Counted from the stretch's first letter, positions 22,259 to 34,550 are shown. The stretch is 64,000 nt of DNA from Ryuthela nishihirai (GCA_038380435.1 JAWZYU010000009.1:63269901-63333900); one strand, 5' to 3'. A program made the numbers and translations. Notes: generated by a model from the sequence alone, not told the origin.

Positions 22259-24148
22259 TTTATAAAACTGAACATCCCTCCAATAATAACAAAAAACAAA
22301 TTTTTCTCCCTTCCATTCTATCTCCTCCCGAAAAAGTAGAGAAGCATTTCGCAGTGGTCGATTGTAACGAATTACATGTCAAATAAAAGACTGTGGCGTG
22401 GAGAATGTTATCTAATGCACATTTTAGAGAGTTTAACCTAATTAAGGACACGAGCGATGCTGGATACATCACCTAATAGAACGTATTCTAATTTTTTCAT
22501 TCAGGCCATCAGGACACTACGATAATCCTTCGGTCATCTGTCTGTTGAGATATGTTATGTAGCAATAGTGTTGAGATACGTTATGTAACCAAACTGAAGC
22601 AATTGTAAATTGTTTTATAAATGACAATAATATTTTAATTTTAATGTTCAAATGATTAAACTAGAACCAATATACATTACATTTTGATTAAAATTTGATT
22701 TTAAAATCTAGGAATCTTAGGTGTTATTAATTTTCTAATATTATTTGTAATCTGATATAATATTTGAGCTGAACAAAATTAGTAAAATGTTGAAAAACGT
22801 ATTGGCATTCCTTACATATACAGATTATTTAATGTCAAACTTTTCAATTCCAAGAACAAGGAATAAATATTAGTATATTTAGATGGTAATGATTTTATTT
22901 TACTCTCATCATCATGCTGTATAAATGTTTTTTAAAATAGATATGTAAATTGATCGAATACAAAGGCAAATGATTGACGTCTATATTTAAACTTCCTTTC
23001 AAATATTAAATTTGAATTGCACTTTAAATTTGTTACACATATCTGTAAAATCGACGATATTACGTTTCAGTATTTTAAATCAAACTTCAGAAATAAGAAG
23101 CGTCGTCCGTTTATGTCTCCTGCTCTATGTTTCGTTTCTCCTTCGAGATAAGAAAAGTAGGACAATTCGCGTGTTTCGGCCTTACGAAGCAATTGCAGCG
23201 TATTACTCTTTGCCGCTGTTTGTACACGTTGAATAAGGTGAGTTTCAAAGCCGACTGTTATCGTCATCGATCGGCAAGACCCAATACAAACAACGCCGAA
23301 CCACACAGAGGCGATAAAGCACGATCCTCAGAACCTTCCGATAACGGCAGTCTGGGGCCTGTATCAGCATCACGAGATCAAGTCAATCTTGGTACCAATT
23401 TGTTTCGCTTCTTCGATTTTCCTTTTGTTTCCGCTCTATTTTTTTCTTCTTGCTTTATTTTTTCCCCTCACACGTCCTTCAGCAGGACGTCTTTTTGCCG
23501 ATCTCTTGTACGGTAGTAGCGAAGTTTGCTGGGGGAATTATCCCAGGCGGCATTTGTGGCTCATTCACAGCTATTGCATTTCAGGGTAATAAAGAAGAAG
23601 TCTCAGAAATGAACATTCACATCCTCTTTCTTTCCGGGGCAAACAACAAAGCAATAAACTTCAGTAACATCTTTACGCGGGCAGAATGTGGGTAGCTGAT
23701 GAACTGGATTGGGAGACTATCTTCTGTTGGTCAATCACCGGGGTTGAGAAAGGCTTCAACAAAAAAGACTGTATTTTTTGTAGTGTAGTGAATTCTTGGT
23801 TCTGTGGTCGTTTAAGAAGAAAAAAAGCAGCATCGACCAATAGATAGAGAAAGAGGGAAAAGTAAAAGAGTAAAAAATAAACTACTCTTTTTTATCGGTA
23901 AACAACAGGGAAGAGATGAAAAAGGAATGACAGAAGATAAGTTGTTTTGTGGTTTTACTTTAATTCGAATGTGAACAAGATGTGCTTTTCCACATCGATT
24001 AGATTCGATCTATGAGACAACATTTAAAACAACGAGACATTTTTTTCTGCGTGATGGCAATATTCATTATTTGATTTATTTAATCAATACACATTTCTGA
24101 TTAATCACATCAGTTGTGCTGTATTATTGTACTTCTCAACGGGCATTA
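22259..24148. other. Mostly nothing; unique GC-richer segment at about 23100-23720
   Basis: 22.3-23.1 kb is plain AT-rich DNA. About 23100-23720 is richer in G and C, carries no repeat seen elsewhere in the window, and contains splice-like words: AAGGTGAGT at 23234-23242, TTACGTTTCAG at about 23060-23070 and GCATTTCAGGGTAATAAAG near 23577. Frames are short and unrecognised. It could be a conserved non-coding element or hold small exons; I cannot decide. Confidence 0.3.
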
Positions 24149-24705
24149 CAGATACTGGACGAAAAAATTAAACCAGTTCCATGTTATCTCAATCGAAATC
24201 CCATTTAGAGCTCAATAACTTTTAAATAATAATTTTTAATGAAAATTGTGTCTAAAACTAAATTAAGAATCTCAATCAAATCTATCTAAATCTCGATTTT
24301 AAACAATAAGTTTGCAGTACTGAAAGAATTAGGAACGCTGGAATATTTATAGGCTACAAAAATTGACACCAAAATTTAATTAAATCAATGAAACAGGTCA
24401 AGAGATCAGAGTTCATAGTTGACTCTGGTAGAGTATCAGGTGCAATGCACCCGGTACTCTACTAGAGCGTATGTTTTAATTAAATTTTTGGGTCAGTTTG
24501 TTTTGTAGCCTGTTAAGTATTGCAGCGTTTCATAACCCTTTGAATACTGTTTGAACAAACATTATTCATAATCGTGATTTAGATAGATTTGATTGAGACC
24601 TTTAATTTATCATTAAAAAACATATTGAAGAAGTTATTGAGCTCTGAATATAATTTTATATTGAGATAACATGAAAGCCCTATCAGGCTTATCCTTGTTT
24701 CTCAT
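24149..24705. mobile_element. Foldback element, arms of about 240 bp
   Basis: The left arm words CATGTTATCTCAAT, GAGCTCAATAACTT and CTCAATCAAATCTATCTAAAT return inverted at 24580-24675 (GATTTAGATAGATTTGATTGAG, AAGTTATTGAGCTC, ATTGAGATAACATG). The centre is a tighter hairpin (CTCTGGTAGAGTAT...GTACTCTACTAGAG). The left terminus follows TA as CAGATACTGGAC, a Tc1-like end. A related end, TACAGGTGCTGGACAGAAAA, occurs at about 52109. The right terminus is diverged. Confidence 0.65.
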
Positions 24706-25560
24706 CCAACATAGAAATAATTACGCCATCCCAGAACTCGAGTCCAGATTCGGACAGCTACAATGTCCCGCGACCAAAGCGATACACTGCGTCACCGAGG
24801 CGACATCGTTTGCTCACCTCAGTAATACATGAATAAAAATAAATTATACCTCAAGTAGTGCTTGCCACAGAGTCTGAAAGGATTCTATGTACACAATACC
24901 CCATAGAGAAGATCCGTGAGGAAGACATTATTTCAGAAGAAATACAATAGAAAATAAGAATCCATACCATATCCGGCATTCGAACCCAAGTCCCTTTGAC
25001 CTCCGTCAAAGCGCGAGGACTTTTCTGCCGCTGCGAGAGCAGTATAATTGTTAACATGCGTACCTTGGCCGATTGCTAGCGCGCACAGAAGCCAGCATAC
25101 GATCTTGCTGTGTAGAAATGACACACGCTTTGAGCATAGGAAATACTGACTAAAGGTATCCTAGCAAGAATCGAACAGATGCTGCGGAACACATTTGCAG
25201 TAATATTCAAACGCTTACAAAGAGCCCAATTACAAAAAGCCAATCAAAAAGCCCATAAGACCATCATTTTTTCTGTCAACATGCTATTGAAATTGTCAAA
25301 TAATTATCAAATTATGCTTATGACCAAAAATGTCAGAATCAGTCACAAATATTGATTAGAATTTAAAATGTTAAAACCCAATCCTAAAACTTATCTGTAA
25401 TTGAAAATATCTAATTCCATCCCATAACCTGCTGTAATGCAAAATATCAAATTTCAATCACAAATCCTGTTTTAATTGACATTTTCAAAATTCAGAACTG
25501 TGTAACATTTGTGTATTAATTTGTATGTATAATGCAAATTTCACATTTTGTTAATTAAAA
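24706..25560. other. Nothing recognised
   Basis: AT-rich sequence without recognisable element ends or coding motifs. A minus-strand segment at 24960-25060 contains GTTCGAACCCAAGTCC-like words that may be tRNA-derived. Confidence 0.35.
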
Positions 25561-25722
25561 AAGGGACCTGGGTTCGAGCCCCGGGTAAGGTATGGATGTT
25601 TGTGCTGTTTTTCTGCTGAGTTCCCGACATACTAGCATGCCTTCTATTATGGCGTATAAACTGGCAGACTCCTGTCAGACCTCTGTGGCAAACAACTGCT
25701 TTAGTTCAATGGGTATTTATAT
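25561..25722 (+). mobile_element. SINE B, 5'-truncated
   Basis: It starts inside the head at AAGGGACCTGGGTTCGAGCC, with the B box intact and the A box missing. The body is of family type and it ends TTCAATGGGTATTTATATAATG. Truncation at the 5' side fits target-primed reverse transcription. Confidence 0.8.
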
Positions 25723-26628
25723 AATGAAATACGTATTTTATATTAAAGAATGGGCCAGCTAACTAAATGTCTGAATAAAAAAATAAAAACCTATTAAAAA
25801 CAGAAAAAATTTCAAAATAAATTTTCGCTTTTGCTCATCTCTCTCTGATCAAAGTTAATACTTTTATTTTTTTCTTCTGTCTAGCTCTTCCAAAATCTTG
25901 CACACATTTTGTCTGATGATAGTTTGTATACATTGGATAAGAGAGTGAATAAGTTCTCAAACCTAATCCATTCTCCGACATTCTGCTCCAGAGTTTTCGC
26001 CTCGTTATTCTAAAGAAAAAAAGTTTTGAAGAACCTTATCTTCGACCCTCAAGCGTGTTCAAGTTCGTTAACAACTGTTATTGCAGACACTATATAGATG
26101 ATATCTGAACAAGAAGCTATTTATGACGCTGTTATTGATAAATACTAATTCCTCAGAAAATAGTTTATAAAAATAACTAAAGCTGTAAATTGAATAAGAG
26201 CGCGTCCTTATTACAATGAGTGCCTCAGAAAGAAATCAATTTTGTCGACATTGTTACTGTATGGCGATAAAGCGATGTTGAAATACGTTGAAAAATATTT
26301 GACAGAAATCCTGAGTATCCCAAAGATTTTGTTTTCAGATTTCAGTGGTCGATGAAAGCACCGATTTCTAGAGTTTTGACTTTACCAGTAAATAATTAGA
26401 GAAAACATTCAAATATTTTAGGCTACTTCAAAAGATATACAAAACAAATATGATATTTGCTTAGTGCAGTAGTCACTATCTGTAGTCACAAGTCTGGAAT
26501 GCTATTATTACAGATTTCCAAAAAAAAAAAGAAAACTGTCGTTAGTACTAAAAGAAGTCGCGTTTTTCAGTCTACTAGATCCATCGTCTGATAAACTAAT
26601 CAGATGATGCGAACAGTTACAAAGAGTA
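25723..26628. other. Nothing recognised
   Basis: AT-rich, without recognised repeats or motifs. Confidence 0.4.
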
Positions 26629-26776
26629 CAGTCGCTCAAAAAAGTATCCGAACACTATGGTTGACTACAGAATTCAGAAAAAATATCTGGCAACAATTTC
26701 TGAAAAAATCGTTGCCAGATATTTTGTCTGAATTCTGTAGTCAACCATAGTGTTCGGATACTTTTTTGAGCGACTG
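26629..26776. mobile_element. Complete palindromic Tc1-type MITE
   Basis: Begins CAGTCGCTCAAAAAAGTATC and ends with its exact complement, flanked by TA at 26627-26628 and 26777-26778. The 148 bp are almost entirely inverted repeat (arms about 70 bp). TA duplication and CAGT ends place it with Tc1/mariner. It is the cleanest of three copies in the window. Confidence 0.93.
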
Positions 26777-26984
26777 TACCTAAGTTAACGTACAAATGGA
26801 TATTACAGTTCAAATATTTCGTTAATGCACATGCAACATCAAAGTTTTACATTTGGGATATCAATGTGCAAAATAATAGTAATAACCATAGTGATCACTG
26901 CAAAACGTTACATAATCAGAATACAAAACACATATCCATAATAAGTGAAAACTTGTGTGCTGTATAATATATATATAAAGTAAT

Positions 26985-28330
26985 TTAACGTTTTATATAA
27001 TATACTTTTGGTAACTTCATTAGCTATACGATGCATATTAATTGAAGACCATTCTCCAATCGTGGAGCTTTCTTTTAAATGTGTGCAAAGAACGAATCCT
27101 GTTCAATTCATCAAGAAGTTCATTAGAAAGTCTTGGACCTAGGTAATATACATCTCATACAGAAATTGTTTTCTTTATAGGTGGTAAAAATATCTTTTTT
27201 CGCTTTCTCTTAACGGGATGTAAAATATTTTTATTTCAAATGAATCAATATTTTTTATGGACGTATTCTATTATTTTGAAAATGTACTGTTTCATTACAT
27301 GCAGTTTTTGAAGAGCATAACCGAGTGGTTAGCGCGCTTGACTACTGATCTAAGGGACCTGGGTTCGAGCCCCGGGTAAGGCATGGATGTATGTGTCGTT
27401 TTTCTGCTGAGGTCCTGCCAGCCTCTCAGACCTTCTACTGTGGCTTATAAACTGATAGGCTCCTGTTAGACCTCTGTGGCAAGCAGCTGCTTGAGAGGGT
27501 ATTTTTTTGAAAATGGGTAACGAGCTAGAAGTTCTTGAGCCATTCATAAGTATTCTTAGTGAGAATTTTGGCAATTCAATTCAATCTCGTAGTACACACT
27601 TTGGAGCTCCATCCCATATTCTAATTCCGTATATCATATGTAGATGTGTGCAATAAAAATATAATTATCTATTTCCTGGAATATCCAATACTGATCTCAA
27701 AGCATGTAATTTTGAAAACAATATTGTTAATTTTGCGACATATTAGATTTACATGTTTGTTCCAATTGAAGGTCTTCTTACTCTTAGGTATTTTATACAT
27801 ATATTGCTTTTTATAAGTTTTTTTGTTTTTCACATTTGCTTTTATTAAGATTTGTGCAGTTCATATGATGAACAATTGTTAATCCATTACTTTTTAACTT
27901 TATTCTGGTTCACAATGAAAACTATGTGTGCTTACTTCTGTTGAAACTTAAGTTATTGCTCTATTACCAAATTTGGAGTTTTAGTATGTCATAGTTGACA
28001 TATAATATAATGCTTCTGTTATTGACTTGCATAGTAATGCTGTGTCATCTGCAAAGGAGATTATTTCTGCTTCAGAATTTGCTTCAGAAATATCATTAAC
28101 GTGTAGTAAAAATAATATCGGTCCCCATTACTGAACCTTGAGGAACAACCCTCGTTACATATGGCATATACTTATTATGTTAAATAATCTGACAACTGGT
28201 TTCGATTATGTAAATATGATTTTATCCAATTATAAGGGATTCCTCTAATTCCGTAGTTGTATGCTTTTTTCAGTGAAACACTGTGGTTGACCAAATCAAA
28301 AACTTGTGCTGAAATATTATTATACTAGCA
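26985..28330 (-). pseudogene. LINE fragment: reverse transcriptase to C-terminus, split by SINE B
   Basis: Minus-strand broken frames. Reverse transcriptase pieces: GIRGIPYNWIKSYLHNRNQ (about 28270-28210), a degenerate VPQGSVLGPILF region, and SFADDTALLCKS with the catalytic FADD at 28044-28055. Further on come KKTFNWNKHVNLICRKINN, then IWDGAPKCVLR near 27600. After the SINE B insertion, the usual C-terminus of CR1/Jockey-like LINEs follows (YYLGPRLSNELLDELN, then SLHTFKRKLHDW, about 27150-27040). There are many frameshifts and stops. It may be of the same family as the ORF1/endonuclease piece at 8-9.7 kb, but they share no overlapping part to test this. Confidence 0.75.
27313..27508 (+). mobile_element. 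SINE B inside the LINE fragment
   Basis: The best-preserved family-B copy: head ACCGAGTGGTTAGCGCGC, B box GGGTTCGAGCCCCGGG, body through GGCAAGCAGCTGCTTGAGAG, end GGTATTTTTTTG. Likely target duplication TTTTTGAAGA / TTTTTGAAAA. It interrupts the LINE frame, so it is younger than the LINE. Confidence 0.85.
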
Positions 28331-28391
28331 GATTTACCAGGAGTTGCTCGAGTCTGAAAGTCTCTAAATTATATAGCACATGGCAACCTCC

Positions 28392-28608
28392 ACAATGGGC
28401 TAGTGATCAGCGTTCTTGGCTACTGATCAAAGGAATCTGGGTTTGAGCCTGGGTAAGGCATGGATGTTTTATTCAGTTTTTTTTTTTGTTGTCTTTCTGC
28501 TGAGGTCTCACCTTGCTCACATATCTTCTATTATGGCATATAAACTTGCTGGCTCCTATCACACCTCTGCGTCAAGCAGCTGCTTGAGTGGGTATTTATT
28601 ATTTTTAT
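28392..28608 (+). mobile_element. SINE B, diverged
   Basis: Head with GGCTACTGATCAAAGGAATC, B box changed to GGGTTTGAGCC, T-rich expansion at about 28478-28488, body with GCAGCTGCTTGAGTGGGTATTT. Older than the copy at 27.3 kb. Confidence 0.75.
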
Positions 28609-28630
28609 TTCCCTACGTGCAAACTTTTCC

Positions 28631-29030
28631 TGGCATAAAACTTTTTATGATCCATTCCCCCCTCCTCTCCACTCCCCCTCAACAAAAATTCTCTTCTCTA
28701 CTTTTGAGGGAGATCTGAACCCTAGGTATATGGTAGATGGTACTCCCCACATCTCAAACTTCCCCTTCGCATAGAACCATTACGATCGTTCCTCCCTCCC
28801 TCTAATTCCTTGGATAAAAATGTTATCCCCCTCTTTTAAGGGAGGTCTGAAACTCTGAAACACTTTGAAATATCCAGTAAACGGCACTCCACGTTTTGCG
28901 AGCTATAATTTGGCATAGAACTCAATAAAAGCGATTCGTTCCCCTCCCGATTCAGGGAATAATTTTTCTCCTCTTTGTGGGAGATCTGAAACTCTCTAAA
29001 GTTTCAGTAGATGACACTCACCACGTGATT
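28631..29030. repeat. Three degenerate tandem units of about 115-145 bp
   Basis: Each unit runs GGCATAGAAC (or a variant), then a C-rich stretch, then TTGAGGGAGATCTGAA-like sequence, then a line such as CAGTAGATGGCACTCCAC. Starts are at about 28632, 28774 and 28913. Divergence is high, so this is an old tandem repeat of unknown origin. Confidence 0.6.
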
Positions 29031-30079
29031 TTTAATAGGTGCTAATGCTATGTCTCTGAGAGACACCGGTATTCAACCGTTAAAGTTAAATCTATGGCGA
29101 TTTAGATAAATTTATACCCACCACCACAGTTTTGGTTGACCCCTGCGGGTTCGCATCTGTGTTAACTCTTTGCCTGGGTGAACAGCAAGTTCACGCAAAG
29201 TGTAGTGCCTTTAGTTTTTCTGGGATCTGAATGCATAAGCGGACAGACAGATGCAGGATTAAGAAACAAATATACAAACAAATACAGAAACGAATATACA
29301 AACTTTCTTCTTTGCATATTAGAATAATAAATACACAGTTAGAGCTAGTGGAACAGTATACGCATTTGAAATGGTCTCTTGGGATGGGAAAATTTTAAGG
29401 GTGCCATTCCGGTGATTGGATGGTCTTGCTCTGATTTCTAAAATATATTGCTGAATGAGGAAAATTCTCTTCAATGATGATTCATGTGATTAATTTTTTA
29501 ATCACTGATGACAGAGTCTGATTATCTAGTATTACTTAAGTTTACTTAAGAATTTAAGGGCAAAAAAAGGATTAAAATGTAGCACCATATTATAATTTTT
29601 TAAAATAAAATAAAATTGAGTTAAATCCAATAAATGTCCTGTTGAAGTTCAACAAGTCCTTTAAACAGCACCATAATTAAGTTTTATTAAAAATACAAAT
29701 AATATGTAAACAAAAGAGTCACTGATATCTACGGTGATAATGACCCAAGCATTACCATAAATAAAGTAACCCGTTGACCCTGTAGGGAATCTATTTACAC
29801 AGATTACAGATTTAGGGATGGATCTAGGGGGGTGAGAACAAGAGGACAATGCCCCTCCACCAGTTTTGAGAATGTTAGTAACCGGATCGGAGGCGAAAAA
29901 ATATTAACCTACGCATATTACTTGTATTTTTCAAGACATTTTTTCAAGATCACTACAGAGAAGGGAAAAAGTGTATACCGGAGCGACATTCCGGTTCATT
30001 CCCACTAGATAATCAACAGCAGTCTTGAACATCGCTGTCAAACAGGAAGGACGTTTGAACACGCATCAAAGGACACCGC
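29031..30079. other. Nothing recognised
   Basis: No element ends or coding motifs seen. Confidence 0.4.
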
Positions 30080-30390
30080 TCTTACTCAAACAAAACCCTT
30101 AACGAGAGGATTCAATTCTATGTGAGAATCAAGGTTCGGTTCTTGGTGAACCAAGTACAGTTCTGCGTGAACCTGAGAGCAGGTGAGTATTAAATTTCCT
30201 TTCGCCGAGTTTGAGGCCGGTAAAGCGAGAATCTGCAATGGCAGTTCTCCACCTAATTATATGATTGTTGGCAGTAGCAAAGCAGCAAAGGCCTACGGAG
30301 TCGAGTGCATCCCCATCACAATATTGTATATAAATGTTAATAAACTGTGTCGACCCTATACAACTCTCGTGGTGAATTGTTGGACATATC
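30080..30390 (+). mobile_element. Possible LTR fragment of a retrotransposon
   Basis: TATATAAATGTTAATAAACTG (about 30327-30347) combines TATA-like and AATAAA-like words. The segment ends ACATCACT, followed by TGGCGCAGCAAGTCTGGGGC at 30404-30423, which has the form of a primer-binding site (TGG start). A donor-like CAGGTGAGT lies at 30179-30187. I see no second LTR and no gag/pol, so it would be a solo or truncated copy. The 5' border is unknown. Confidence 0.3.
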
Positions 30391-30650
30391 ACTATACATC
30401 ACTTGGCGCAGCAAGTCTGGGGCATACGTCGGTATGGGTGTAACAACCGCGATTCTGTTATTTCATCTAAGCAATGGTGAAGCTAATTAAGGGGCTAAAC
30501 GATCTCCTCTGATAAAGAGCGATATCTATGTCATTGGAGTCGCACCACTGCATTTGGCACAGTTCAGTTCAAGCAGGATATTTAATTTCACGTGACGAAA
30601 TAGAAATCTGCGTCATTCCCTTACACAGCACACCACACTGCCCTCGGCCA

Positions 30651-30815
30651 ATAGGGAACATTGATGGGCTTGGGAAGGCCGCCGTCCATTAGATGGGATG
30701 TTAAGCTATTGCTCCATGTGTGGGAGAGCCATACCCTGTGTCACATTGAATGATCTTGACGGAAGGATACAATCCAATCTGTTTCCTAAGAGCTATCCAG
30801 TGGGTCCTCTTCCTA
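30651..30815 (+). repeat. SINE-A fragment
   Basis: It retains CCTCGGCCAATAGGGAACA..GATGGGCTTGGGAAGGCCGC, GGGAGAGCCATACCCTGTG and a degraded tail. Head and terminal tail are missing. Confidence 0.7.
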
Positions 30816-31370
30816 CAGGCAGGTCTGGTAATAAATAATAAGAAAATGGGGGAGGTGAGTGGGAGAAGTGATCCGAATGAAAGAAGGGGGTCAAGATCGA
30901 GTTAAAATTAACCAGAACGCGGTATATACTTCTTCGCTCCGTTTTAGTGACCTTTAGACAAATTCTGGAAAAATATGGGAAATATATGCGTTATATATAT
31001 ATATATTCCTTCTACATTTCGGTTACTAGAATTTTCAAGAGGGTGAGGGTGCATTACCACTTGGATCCTCCCCTACAACTCCCTCTAAATCCGGCCGTGT
31101 GTATATAGAGCATTTTCGTAACGTAAAATCTGATCCCGAATGCGAAATTTGAGACACTGCTGCAGCCACATATTCTGAAACTTCTGCGGGACCACAAACT
31201 GTTAAAAATAAAAAACAGAAAAATGTAGGAATGGAAAATTTAAAATAATTTAAAACTCGAAATAAGATTATTTTATGTGTAGAAAGTTGATTTTTTTTAA
31301 CATTTTTTATGGAGAGCACCAAAGTAACATTTTATGGAAATAAATTAACCACTTTTGAACAAATACTCCT

Positions 31371-31539
31371 AATATTTTGATCCCTGACAGGGACCGTACT
31401 CAGAGGTAGTTACAGTCCTGTTCCAAAGCTATGACTGTAACCGAAGAAGGACGTACCGAAAGGATTGCGATCTGCTCTGAGGACGATCCCTGTTAGGGGT
31501 TGAAATATTAACAATGTTTGATCATAAGCGTCTCTGTAT
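31371..31539. repeat. Hairpin repeat D, copy 1
   Basis: Outer arms AATATTTTGATCCCTGACAG (31371 on) and, inverted, GATCCCTGTTAGGGGTTGAA (31485-31509). An inner pair GTTACAGTC / GACTGTAAC lies at 31409-31417 and 31433-31441. The 82 bp at 31458-31539 recur with four mismatches and no gap at 32489-32570 inside a hAT element. Family unknown. Confidence 0.7.
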
Positions 31540-31638
31540 ATTAAGTATATTTCGCAGTCAAAATTTAATGCATGTTTTAAGACAGCGACGAAATCAATAG
31601 GTACTAGGAAATTAATCGTAGGAATGTTAGGGAATATA

Positions 31639-33667
31639 CACTGCTGTTCATATTTTAAATAATTTTAACAAATTGTAAATATCTCAATAAATCCTCTTTT
31701 GGAATTTAACGAAAGCATCAGAGGATATTTAACATGAAATAACTCACATTTATCGGCTATTAAATTTGCATTCCTCAGTGTGAAAGACTGCTATATGCAA
31801 ATGAAGCTGGTGATAAAAGCAGCTTCAGGAACGGACGCTTCTCATTTCTGATTAAGAGCAACTTCATCAAGCGTTTTGGATTACAGTTTTGTAAAATGCA
31901 AAGGAGAATCCATTTGTATGACGGTCAGAGATGGACAGCCATCTGATGGCTGGATGCAAGACAATCACATAGAGAGGTAGCCCGATTCATGAATGTGTCG
32001 GAAAGTGTTATATCCAGACTCTATCCTATATTATAGCAAGCTGGATATGTTTTCTAGACACTGGTACATGTTCTAGAACAATGTTTCCCAAAGTGGGCGA
32101 CACCGCCCCCTGGGGTGCGCTGGAACGATCCAGGGGGTCGGTATGCCTTGGGTGCAATTGGGGGGCGGTGGAAGCATAAAGAAGGAATTGAAGATAAAAA
32201 AAGTTTGAAAAACCGTTCGTGCATGTTCCATCTGTTGTGTAACATAGAGTTAAAGTCGTAGTGATTACTTTATTTTCCATCTTATACTATGGTTGATTTT
32301 AATAAATAATTTTATAATTTCAAGCTTCAAGGTGTCTTATATCCAACAACATATTTCTTTACTATGTTGTAGGACGTAGGTAGAAATATAGATACATAAA
32401 AGAACGTCAATTTGTCATTGCATCTTTCTGTTTGTTCGCTTAGAGAAGGTAGATTTCTAGGTAACGCTGAGTTTCTAGGGGGCGCTGAGAAAGGATTGCG
32501 ATCTGCTCTGAGGACGATCCCTATTAGGGATTGAAATATTAGCAATATTTGATCATAAGCGTCTCTGTATCTTATTTTTTTTTCTGGGAAGTGGGCGGTA
32601 GGACAAATAAGTTTGGGAACCTCTGCTCTAGCAGAACGAGGTAGGCTAGGCCCAGAGCAACAATATGATCGTTTCCTATCCCTAACTGCAAGGCACAATA
32701 GAATGAGAGCAGTATGCTAACTGGCATCGCAGCTGTTGGCTGCAACAGGAAGGACAGTATCCAGAGTAACTGTGTCCGACGACTTCGTGAAAGAAGGTTA
32801 CATGTTAGAAGACCTGTACTGTGCATGCTACTAACTTGAGCTCATTGGAAGAGAAGACTTGAAATAGAGCAGACACAAATGATCAATTGGAACAGGTTCT
32901 CCTTTCTGAATATCCCTTGAATATCATATCGTAGAAAAATGCCGTTTTGGTGTAAGTGGTTTGTTGGTCTTGGACGTATCACTACCAATGGTCGTACTGA
33001 TCAGCATGTCTTCTCAGGACAGACTGTAATTGCCCTAAAACACAGAGACGAGATCCTGCTGTCCTATGGAAGACAATACAAATTATAGGAAAGTTACTAT
33101 TGGGTCAGAATTCAATTTTATGGATGATAACGCTCATCAAACATAGAGCTTAGGTAGCGGAGGAATACCTTGAGAGTGAAGATATCCAGAGAATGGATTG
33201 CCAGCAAGGGCATCAGACTTACATTCGATTGAACATACTTGGGATACTTTGGGAAGGCGGGTCATAAGCTGCCAGCCTCTTCCAAGGACTTTTCATGAGC
33301 TGAGAAATACTCTTAAAGAGGAGTGGGATTTTCTGCCCTCTGCACTGTTGGTTAATCATATTAAAAGCATGAGAACTCGTTGTACAAGCTAATATTGCCA
33401 TAATGAGTAATCATACTCCTTACTAAATAATATTTACTTCAATATCTGCGGTGATCTATTTCTTAATTGAAAAAAAATTCGAATATATTCTTTGATTGGA
33501 AATTTAATATTATAAATAGACACGTATTCCGATATAATCTTTATTTCAAGTGTAAATATTAATATATGTGATGTTAAATATCTTTTGAAACTTTCGTTAA
33601 ATTCTAAAAAACATTTCTTGGGATATTTGCATTTTTGTTGAACTTCTTTAAATTATGAGCAACAGTG
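31639..33667 (+). pseudogene. Tc1-like element with long terminal inverted repeats, split by a hAT
   Basis: The left end CACTGCTGTTCATA (31639, after TA) and the right end, inverted, CACTGTTGCTCATAATTT (to 33667) open inverted repeats of about 100 bp that share GAATTTAACGAAAG and GATATTTAACAT. Between them lies a plus-strand Tc1 transposase relic. Its N-terminal piece (QREVARFMNVSESVISRL) is at about 31950-32020, GRLGPEQQYDRFLSLTARHNR continues at about 32637, after the hAT, and the C-terminal DLHSIEHTWDTLGRRV is at about 33210-33260. Without the hAT and its duplicated 8 bp the element would be about 1.47 kb, close to normal Tc1 size. Stops and frameshifts make it inactive. Confidence 0.82.
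32079..32625. mobile_element. hAT element nested in the Tc1 relic
   Basis: Ends CAATGTTTCCCAAAG and, inverted, CAGAGGTTCCCAAAC (11 of 14 first bases match). Imperfect 8-bp duplication TTCTAGAA (32071-32078) / CTCTAGCA (32626-32633), both with TA in the middle as in Buster-type hATs. The body has no transposase but includes 82 bp (32489-32570) of hairpin repeat D. The Tc1 protein reading continues on both sides. Confidence 0.72.
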
Positions 33668-34550
33668 CAATAGAGTTATCGAAACTGAGTGTTGACCGTG
33701 TTTCAAATTTCATGCATATAATAGTCATATTTCTTGTAATATTCAAAAGCAGTTTTAATAACTGTTTTTTCTTGTTTCAAATTTTGAAAATATTCCATCA
33801 TTTTTGTAAGCTGACCGTCACAGGCCTATTATCGTAAAAATAAATACAAACAGGATGGTATGTTTTTCTCAAATTGTTTGGTCGGACTCGACCGAGTGAT
33901 TGCTTTTAGTTTCATCACGTCTACAGTTTCTTTCTCTTCAAGAAAACAATTCAAAATATTGTCTTCAGCAAGTTGTTGTTTCTTTTCGATTGTAATTAAG
34001 AGAAATATTACAACGGAAACCTTTCTTTGATTGTCTTTGCGATAGTCTGGAGTTTGGTTTCTTTCCGTTAAAAATAACACGAAATACCAGGATGTAATTC
34101 CAATATAAAGGCAATCGTTTCCTTGATCTAGGTAAATATCATATTTTGAAACGATCATTTTCTAAGAGCAATGCACTCAAATAACCTTTGAGAATACCTA
34201 GAATCAGAGGGTAGAAGATGGCAAGAGCCACTTATATCATACAGGCCTGGACAGTGCACTAGTAAAATTATTTCTTAAGTAAAATTATATCTATTAAAAA
34301 TTCAACTGCCAGCTAATCATTTTTTTTTTAATTTGGCAATTTCCAAATATTCAGAGGTACTTTAATAAAGTAATAATAAATAAAATATTTTACGCTATTT
34401 TAAAATGAATAGCTTGCAGTTAAATTTTCTACAAATTATATCACTTAATTTTTTACACATATTTAATTACCTTCCCCCCCATTTCTTCCCTTCTTTTGTT
34501 AACGACTGTCCTGGCCAGGTGTATCTAACCGACCCTAGAACGACTCAATC
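33668..34550. other. No recognised gene; one unassigned open frame
   Basis: A minus-strand frame of 109 codons spans 33829-34158 and includes LAEDNILNCFLEEKETVDVM. It matches no family I know, lacks splice or promoter context, and is likely to be chance. Confidence 0.3.

Noticed and set aside
31478..31510. Hammerhead-ribozyme-like core (CTGAGGA ... GAAA) in hairpin repeat D
   Set aside because: The core letters CUGANGA and GAA are present, but the first pair of stem II (10.1-11.1) fails and stems I and III around a cleavage site are not evident, so it does not fold as a hammerhead.
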